Below, in pieces: positions 7,082 through 11,185 of a stretch of 11,185 bases of DNA. The number at the start of each line of letters is the position of its first letter. The first letter of the stretch is position 1. The notes under the pieces were generated by a model. That model had not been told where the DNA came from. It worked only from the letters and a program-made list of their open reading frames with translations, and searched no databases. Location of the stretch: positions 1-11,185 of the forward strand of contig JAKIVF010000109.1 in the NCBI GenBank assembly GCA_021647145.1, in the 5' to 3' direction. This stretch comes from Methylococcaceae bacterium. GTDB taxonomy: Bacteria; Pseudomonadota; Gammaproteobacteria; Methylococcales; Methylomonadaceae. Position numbers and translations under genes: made by a program.

Positions 7082-8866
7082 ATGGCTAAGGACTATAAAA
7101 TCATAGAACATTTCTACGATACGATTGTTGTCGGAGCAGGGGGCGCAGGTTTACGTGCAACGTTTGGCATGGCTGAAAAAGGTTTAAAAACAGCCTGTAT
7201 TACAAAAGTTTTTCCTACTCGAAGTCATACAGTCGCAGCACAAGGCGGCATTAGTGCTGCTTTAGGAAATATGGGTGAGGATGACTGGCGTTGGCATATG
7301 TACGATACGGTTAAAGGTTCTGATTGGCTGGGCGATCAGGATGCCATTGAATATATGTGTCGAGAAGCAATTCCTGCAATTATTGAATTAGAACATTACG
7401 GTGTGCCATTTTCTAGAACGGAAGACGGTAAAATTTACCAACGAGCCTTTGGTGGAATGACCACAGACTTTGGTAAAGGAACTGCCCAAAGAACTTGCGC
7501 TGCTGCAGATGTAACGGGACATGCCATATTACATACGCTCTATCAACAAGCCTTAAAACATGATGCGGAATTCTTTGTAGAATATATTGCGCTGGATCTA
7601 ATTATGGAAAATGGGGAGTGTAAAGGTATTTTAGCATGGTGTTTAGATGATGGTTCGTTACATCTATTTCGTTCTCATATGTCTGTACTAGCAACAGGTG
7701 GTTATGGACGAACTTTCTTTTCTTGTACCTCTGCTCATACAGTAACAGGTGATGGAAATGCTATGGTGTTGCGTGCAGGCTTACCTCTGCAAGATATGGA
7801 GTTTATCCAATTTCATCCAACAGGTATTTATGGTGCAGGTTGTTTAATTACAGAAGGTGTTAGAGGCGAAGGGGGATATTTAACAAACTCCGAAGGTGAA
7901 CGGTTTATGGAACGTTATGCCCCTAATGCTAAAGATTTGGCTTCTCGTGATGTTGTCAGTCGAGCAATTACTATGGAAATTAGGGAAGGGCGTGGTGTTG
8001 GCCCAGAAAAAGATCATATCCATTTGCACATCGAACATTTGGATCCAGAGATAACTAAAGAGAGGCTACCAGGTATTTCCGAAACGGCCAAAATTTTTGC
8101 TGATATAGATGTTACACGTCAACCAATCCCCGTTTTGCCGACAGTACATTACAATATGGGCGGTATTCCAACTAACTATAAAGCAGAAGTTGTGACCTTG
8201 AAAAGTGGCAACCCGGATGCAGTTGTGCCAGGTTTAATGGCAATAGGTGAAGCTGCCTGTGTATCTGTCCATGGTGCAAACCGGTTAGGGTCTAATTCTT
8301 TATTGGATTTAGTGGTTTTTGGTCGATCAGCTGCTCAAAGATGTTCAGAGCTGATTAAGCCAGATACCAAGCATACCCCGCTCAAAAAAGGTGCATGTGA
8401 CAAGGCCTTAGCTAGGTTTGATCGTATTCGATATGCAAAAGGCTCAGAGAAACCAGCTGAAATTCGGCTAAAAATGCAAAAAACTATGCAAAGTGATGCT
8501 TCTGTTTATAGAACAGGAGAAGTTTTAGCAGAGGGTGTTGAGGCGTTAAAAAAAATAAGATCCTCATTTGCCAATGTTAGTGTGACAGATTCATCACTAA
8601 TCTGGAATACAGATTTAGTTGAAACTTTAGAATTAGATAACTTACTTGATCAAGCTTATGTCACTATTGCTGCTGCTGCCAATAGAAAGGAAAGTCGAGG
8701 TGGACATGCAAGAGAAGATTATCCAGAGCGGGATGATAAAGATTGGTTAAAACATTCGTTACTTTGGTTAACAGATGATAAAGTGAAAATAGGCTACAGA
8801 CCTGTTCATATGTACACGTTAACTGATGAAGTTAAAGTTATACCACCCAAAAAGAGGGTTTACTAA
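7082..8866 (+). CDS. sdhA: Succinate dehydrogenase flavoprotein subunit SdhA
   Basis: Catalytic subunit that oxidises succinate to fumarate with covalently bound FAD. At 594 residues it has the usual length. It shows the dinucleotide-binding GAGGAGLRA (18-26), the FAD-attachment motif RSHTVAAQGG with His49, the substrate-site QFHPTG (His245), the catalytic Arg region ASRDVVSRAI (Arg289), HYNMGGIPTN (His356) and ANRLGSNSLLDL (Arg401). The C terminus carries the ESRGGHAREDYPERDD segment. It starts 3 nt after the sdhD stop (TAAGTAATG) behind a weak GGGATAAG Shine-Dalgarno. Its stop overlaps the sdhB ATG by one base. SdhE, encoded downstream, is the expected flavinylation helper. Confidence 0.97.
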   Translation: MAKDYKIIEHFYDTIVVGAGGAGLRATFGMAEKGLKTACITKVFPTRSHTVAAQGGISAALGNMGEDDWRWHMYDTVKGSDWLGDQDAIEYMCREAIPAIIELEHYGVPFSRTEDGKIYQRAFGGMTTDFGKGTAQRTCAAADVTGHAILHTLYQQALKHDAEFFVEYIALDLIMENGECKGILAWCLDDGSLHLFRSHMSVLATGGYGRTFFSCTSAHTVTGDGNAMVLRAGLPLQDMEFIQFHPTGIYGAGCLITEGVRGEGGYLTNSEGERFMERYAPNAKDLASRDVVSRAITMEIREGRGVGPEKDHIHLHIEHLDPEITKERLPGISETAKIFADIDVTRQPIPVLPTVHYNMGGIPTNYKAEVVTLKSGNPDAVVPGLMAIGEAACVSVHGANRLGSNSLLDLVVFGRSAAQRCSELIKPDTKHTPLKKGACDKALARFDRIRYAKGSEKPAEIRLKMQKTMQSDASVYRTGEVLAEGVEALKKIRSSFANVSVTDSSLIWNTDLVETLELDNLLDQAYVTIAAAANRKESRGGHAREDYPERDDKDWLKHSLLWLTDDKVKIGYRPVHMYTLTDEVKVIPPKKRVY

Positions 8867-9651
8867 TGGTTGAATTTCTACTCCCTAAAAACTCAGTTTT
8901 AAAAAAAGGTAAAGAGTTTCCTGCACCAAAAAATGCAATGAGAACAAAACGGTTTGAAATTTATCGTTGGAATCCAGATTCAGGAGAAAACCCAAGGATT
9001 GATACTTTTCATATTGATTTAGATAGCTGTGGTCCCATGGTGTTAGATGCGGTGTTAAAAATCAAAAATGACATTGATACGACATTAGCTTTTAGACGGT
9101 CTTGCAGAGAAGGTGTCTGTGGCTCATGTGCCATGAATGTAAATGGGAAAAACTCACTGGTTTGTATTAAAGCAATAGAAGACTACGAAGGAACAATTAA
9201 AATATTTCCTCTACCTCATATGGATGTGATTAAAGATTTGGTGGCAGATATGACAAATTTCTTTGCCCAATATTCATCAATTAAACCATGGATTGAAACT
9301 CAAACCCCAGCACCAGCAGATAGGGAAAGGTTGCAAAGCAAGGAGGAGAGAAAAAAACTGGATGGTTTATATGAGTGTGTACTTTGTGCCTGTTGCTCTA
9401 CCAGTTGTCCTAGTTACTGGTGGAATAGTGACAAGTATTTAGGTCCCGCTGTTTTATTGCAAGCCTCTCGCTGGTTAGAAGATAGCCGAGATGAAAATGT
9501 GGGGGAGCGACTGGATGAACTTGAAGATCCTTATAAACTCTATCGTTGTCATACCATTATGAGTTGCACAGATACTTGCCCAAAAGGACTAAATCCAGCA
9601 AAAGCAATAGCTGATATTAAAAAAATGATGGTTCTTCGCCAGCAGGGTTAG
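8866..9651 (+). CDS. sdhB: Succinate dehydrogenase iron-sulfur subunit SdhB
   Basis: Electron-transfer subunit linking SdhA to the quinone site. The 261 residues carry all cluster ligands: 2Fe-2S Cys80, 85, 88 and 100 (SCREGVCGSC ... VC); 4Fe-4S Cys171, 174, 177 with Cys238; 3Fe-4S Cys181, 228 and 234 (CVLCACCSTSCP, CHTIMSCTDTCPKG). An N-terminal extension of about 25 residues (MVEFLLPKNSVLKKGKEFPA) makes it longer than E. coli SdhB (238) and matches the alphaproteobacterial/mitochondrial form. The ATG overlaps the sdhA stop (TAATG) and follows a good AAGAGGG Shine-Dalgarno 7 nt upstream. No clear terminator follows it. Confidence 0.97.
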   Translation: MVEFLLPKNSVLKKGKEFPAPKNAMRTKRFEIYRWNPDSGENPRIDTFHIDLDSCGPMVLDAVLKIKNDIDTTLAFRRSCREGVCGSCAMNVNGKNSLVCIKAIEDYEGTIKIFPLPHMDVIKDLVADMTNFFAQYSSIKPWIETQTPAPADRERLQSKEERKKLDGLYECVLCACCSTSCPSYWWNSDKYLGPAVLLQASRWLEDSRDENVGERLDELEDPYKLYRCHTIMSCTDTCPKGLNPAKAIADIKKMMVLRQQG

Positions 9652-9705
9652 AGATATACCGGTATTAAGTTAAGGATTTATAATTTAAAATCAATGTATT
9701 ATCAA

Positions 9706-9812
9706 GTAGTCTGGATGAGGTTTTTGAGTACATCGAAAAAAGGTAATCCGACAATGCTGATAAATGTGGGATTACGTTATCGCACATCGCTTGGTAAGCT
9801 CATCCAACCTAC
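9706..9812. repeat. Long imperfect palindrome (dispersed-repeat-like) between sdhB and sdhE
   Basis: Outer arms at 9706-9719 (GTAGTCTGGATGAG) and 9799-9812 (CTCATCCAACCTAC) match at 12 of 14 positions as inverted repeats. An inner pair, GTAATCCGAC (9743-9752) and GTGGGATTAC (9766-9775), matches at 9 of 10. The nested, about 107-bp arrangement fills most of the 185-bp gap and ends 24 bp before the sdhE ATG. It resembles small non-autonomous palindromic repeats found between genes in many gammaproteobacteria; copy number cannot be judged from this window. Confidence 0.7.
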
Positions 9813-9836
9813 ACTCTGCCTCTTGTTTTTGTAGCA

Positions 9837-10082
9837 ATGAAATCTCTAGCAAAATTAAAATGGCACTGCCGAAGGGGTACTAAAGAGCTAGACTATTTGT
9901 TAGAAGCCTATTTAGAACAGCATTATCGCGATGTAGACAAAAAGGAACAGAATCTATTTATAGAACTTCTGAGTTTGCCCGATACACAATTGATTTTTTT
10001 CTTATTAGGGGATCAATTGCCCAAATCAGAAGGGCTTTCAAGTCTTGTCAAAAAAATACGCAACACAACAATTTATAATTAA
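9837..10082 (+). CDS. sdhE: FAD assembly factor SdhE (YgfY/CptB)
   Basis: SdhE is a small cytoplasmic protein that promotes covalent attachment of FAD to SdhA (and FrdA where present). The 81 residues hold the family signature W-H-C-R-R-G-T-K-E-L-D at 9-19, including the RGxxE motif (13-17) that contacts the flavoprotein. The rest, with EAYLEQHY and LLSLPDTQLIFFLLGD, fits the five-helix family fold. The start is fixed by family length although no Shine-Dalgarno is visible. A palindromic repeat separates it from sdhB, so it may be read through from sdh or have its own start. It overlaps ygfX by 38 nt. Confidence 0.94.
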   Translation: MKSLAKLKWHCRRGTKELDYLLEAYLEQHYRDVDKKEQNLFIELLSLPDTQLIFFLLGDQLPKSEGLSSLVKKIRNTTIYN

Positions 10083-10491
10083 TCAATCGCCACTTTTAAT
10101 TAAAGGGTTAACCATCATGCATGGTTTAGCCATTTTTATTGTGGCCATCACCGTAATACCGTTTATTTCTCAAGTTATTCTAATCATACTAATTTTGTTT
10201 AGTTTGATCTTTTATTTAAAGCGAGAAAAAGGGGTTAAAGTATTTACACTCCGTTACTCTACAGCATTTGGCTGGGAGATTACTAATTCAGAAAATCAAT
10301 TTCAACTCATTGAGATTTTACCAACAACAGTGCTTTCTCCTTATCTGGTGTTTTTGCATTACAAAATAAATAACAATAATAAAAAGAAAAAATTCCATGT
10401 TTTAATTACTAAAGATAGATTGAGTAATGATGATTTTAGAAAGCTGAGAGTAGAACTAAGAATTTCTGGTTTGGTAGAAAATCATTCATAA
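10045..10491 (+). CDS. ygfX: YgfX (CptA) family membrane protein
   Basis: The 148-residue protein has a short polar N terminus with QSPLLIKG, a hairpin of two membrane segments (about 21-60, broken near Pro39), and a soluble C-terminal domain containing GWEI, LSPYLVFLHY and a final DDFRKLRVELR. This layout and its position right after sdhE match E. coli YgfX, a partner of SdhE (YgfY) once described as toxin CptA acting on FtsZ/MreB; later work recast SdhE as a flavinylation factor, so the toxin-antitoxin reading is uncertain. I assign the start to TTG 10045 because AGAAGGG (10028-10034) lies 10 nt upstream and it keeps the conserved N-terminal segment. The next in-frame start, ATG 10117, would fall inside the first membrane segment. 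The lysine/asparagine-rich stretch NNNNKKKK (113-120) is AT-driven. Confidence 0.8.
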   Translation: MSKKYATQQFIINQSPLLIKGLTIMHGLAIFIVAITVIPFISQVILIILILFSLIFYLKREKGVKVFTLRYSTAFGWEITNSENQFQLIEILPTTVLSPYLVFLHYKINNNNKKKKFHVLITKDRLSNDDFRKLRVELRISGLVENHS

Positions 10492-10492
10492 T

Positions 10493-10680
10493 CCTGATTA
10501 GCCATGAGTCTCAGCCACTTTAAAAGCACTCTGCTAAACACCCCGTCATTCCTGCATTCTCTTAGCAGGAATCTAACAAACAATAATAGATTCTCGAAAA
10601 AAGACTTCTGGAATGGCGAGGTCTTATAGAGAGCTGCAAAGACTCTATTCTCATTTGGCTGATGCTCATGGGTAATCAGG
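10493..10680. repeat. 188-bp nested palindromic element immediately downstream of ygfX
   Basis: The 25-bp outer arms (10493-10517 and 10656-10680) match at 22 of 25 positions in inverted orientation; the left arm begins one base after the ygfX stop codon. Inside, 12-bp arms CCCCGTCATTCC (10541-10552) and GGAATGGCGAGG (10610-10621) match at 10 of 12. Two perfect 7-bp hairpins follow: TTCCTGC/GCAGGAA (10549-10555, 10565-10571) and GAATCTA/TAGATTC (10569-10575, 10587-10593). The GTCATTCC...GGAAT core resembles a repeat core common between proteobacterial genes. It may be a MITE-like or REP-like unit, possibly one nested in another. A minus-strand reading frame across it is judged not to be a gene. 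Confidence 0.75.
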
Positions 10681-10719
10681 TTCATAATAATAAAATGTAA
10701 AGTACACCACTATTAATGG

Positions 10720-10843
10720 GTGAATGAAAAAATTGAGTCCAAAACATCCAGTCTCTGCGTTGAAATCTTTTGCAATAGCCCTGCTATTACGTACAGATTT
10801 CGCCTTGATCTTGAATGTTTTGGCTCTCAATTTTCTTATCCAC
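10720..10843. repeat. Third palindromic element, about 124 bp
   Basis: Arms at 10720-10747 and 10815-10843 pair with few mismatches (core AAAATTGAG-TCCAAAACAT against its inverted copy at 10815-10834, one small gap). Further in are GAAATCT/AGATTTC (10762-10768, 10795-10801), and at the centre a perfect AATAGC-CCT-GCTATT hairpin (10774-10788). Nearly the whole stretch folds on itself. Its sequence differs from the two other palindromes. No coding potential is seen in it. Confidence 0.7.
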
Positions 10844-10890
10844 AATTATTAGAGACCCTAAAGTGAAGAAGAAAGAGTAGGAGTAAGAAA

Positions 10891-11062
10891 ATGATTCAAT
10901 CGAACCTAAAAACTATTAATCAAAAAATATTGCAATGGTTTTTAGCAATATTATGTTTTTTTCAATAAATGCTTTTGCTATTGATGAGGCAAGAATACGG
11001 AAAACATTGGACCTGATGGGGGGAATATCCAAACTTTGGCAATCAGTAAAAGCGAGCCAAAT
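10891..11062 (+). pseudogene. Frameshifted 5' remnant of a secreted protein gene
   Basis: A good Shine-Dalgarno (TAGGAG, 10878-10883) precedes ATG 10891, but the frame stops after 25 codons at 10966. If the seven-T run at 10956-10962 had one more T, the reading would continue from WFLAILCFF into SINAFA-IDEA, giving a complete signal peptide with an A-x-A cleavage site. A second frame (10988-11143) then reads NIGPDGGNIQTLAISKSEPN (11003-11062), which resembles the first beta-propeller (BNR/sortilin-type) repeat of secreted repeat proteins; that resemblance is from memory. At least two frameshifts are needed and the rest of any propeller is missing, so I infer a decayed, truncated gene. No stops or repeats prove its former length. 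Confidence 0.5.
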
Positions 11063-11114
11063 TTAGCACCCCAAATAGTCAAGACAATTATTTCAAATTT
11101 CTTATTCCTAAGTT

Positions 11115-11185
11115 TTAAGCCGCCTCATCTAGCCAGTTATTGAGTAAAATATCTTCTTTATAGACGTTCATTGGTTTTTTATAAT
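11115..11185 (-). CDS. Possible C-terminal tail of a minus-strand gene entering from the right edge
   Basis: On the minus strand an open frame enters from the right edge and ends at the TAA complementary to 11115-11117. Its last residues read KPMNVYKEDILLNNWLDEAA. The composition looks protein-like, but only about 22 codons are visible, and a stop-free run of this length is not rare by chance. An internal ATG also allows an 18-residue ORF. I do not recognise a family. Confidence 0.25.
   Translation of the reverse strand, partial: YKKPMNVYKEDILLNNWLDEAA

Noticed and set aside
9656..9665. ATACCGGTAT palindrome just after sdhB as a terminator
   Set aside because: Perfect 10-bp palindrome but with no loop and no U-run, so it cannot form a normal intrinsic terminator.
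10045..10491. SdhE-YgfX as a classic toxin-antitoxin pair
   Set aside because: The sdh context and the intact RGxxE motif favour the flavinylation role; the toxin claim for YgfX homologues rests on overexpression work and cannot be read from sequence.
10482..10685. Minus-strand reading frame of 67 codons
   Set aside because: It lies almost entirely inside the 188-bp palindrome, has no recognisable domain, and overlaps the end of ygfX; most likely a chance frame in a repeat.
10836..10844. Perfect DnaA box TTATCCACA
   Set aside because: It is a single box lying in one arm of the palindrome at 10720-10843, with no neighbouring boxes, AT-rich unwinding block or dnaA/dnaN/gidA-type genes, so there is no support for an origin.

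Overview
The window looks like core chromosome of an AT-rich gammaproteobacterium (GC in the upper thirties of a percent, estimated by eye). The nnr-tsaE-amiB order, the YcgN family, YgfZ, SdhE and YgfX all point to that class. The sdh operon has the SdhD/SdhB style shared with alphaproteobacteria and mitochondria, and the heme A synthase implies an aerobic organism with an aa3- or caa3-type oxidase. I cannot name a genus.

Left part (1-2763, + strand): the C-terminal part of an NAD(P)H-hydrate dehydratase (cut by the window edge), then tsaE (tRNA t6A synthesis) and a periplasmic N-acetylmuramoyl-L-alanine amidase with AMIN, amidase and LysM parts. An extended -10 promoter sits on the tsaE stop codon and probably gives amiB its own transcription. 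The mutL-miaA-hfq genes that often follow amiB are absent. A convergent minus-strand block begins instead.

Middle part (2796-6232, - strand): two short units. ctaA (heme A synthase) is followed by a ycgN-type Cys-rich protein. ygfZ (Fe-S/tRNA-modification related) is followed by an HDOD-domain protein.

Right part (6328-10491, + strand): sdhC-sdhD-sdhA-sdhB, then sdhE (FAD attachment factor for SdhA) and ygfX (small membrane partner of SdhE). ygfZ is divergent from sdhC. The E. coli pairing of ygfZ with sdhE-ygfX is therefore kept here, but with the whole sdh operon between them: one locus holds the enzyme, its flavinylation factor and a factor linked to Fe-S proteins.

Downstream end (9652-11185): non-coding space here is dominated by three unrelated, long imperfect palindromes (9706-9812, 10493-10680, 10720-10843) that look like dispersed non-autonomous repeats. 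They are followed by the frameshifted remains of a secreted protein gene (from 10891) and possibly the C-terminal tail of a minus-strand gene at the right edge. I found no convincing new defence or mobile system. The most unusual material is this palindrome and pseudogene cluster.
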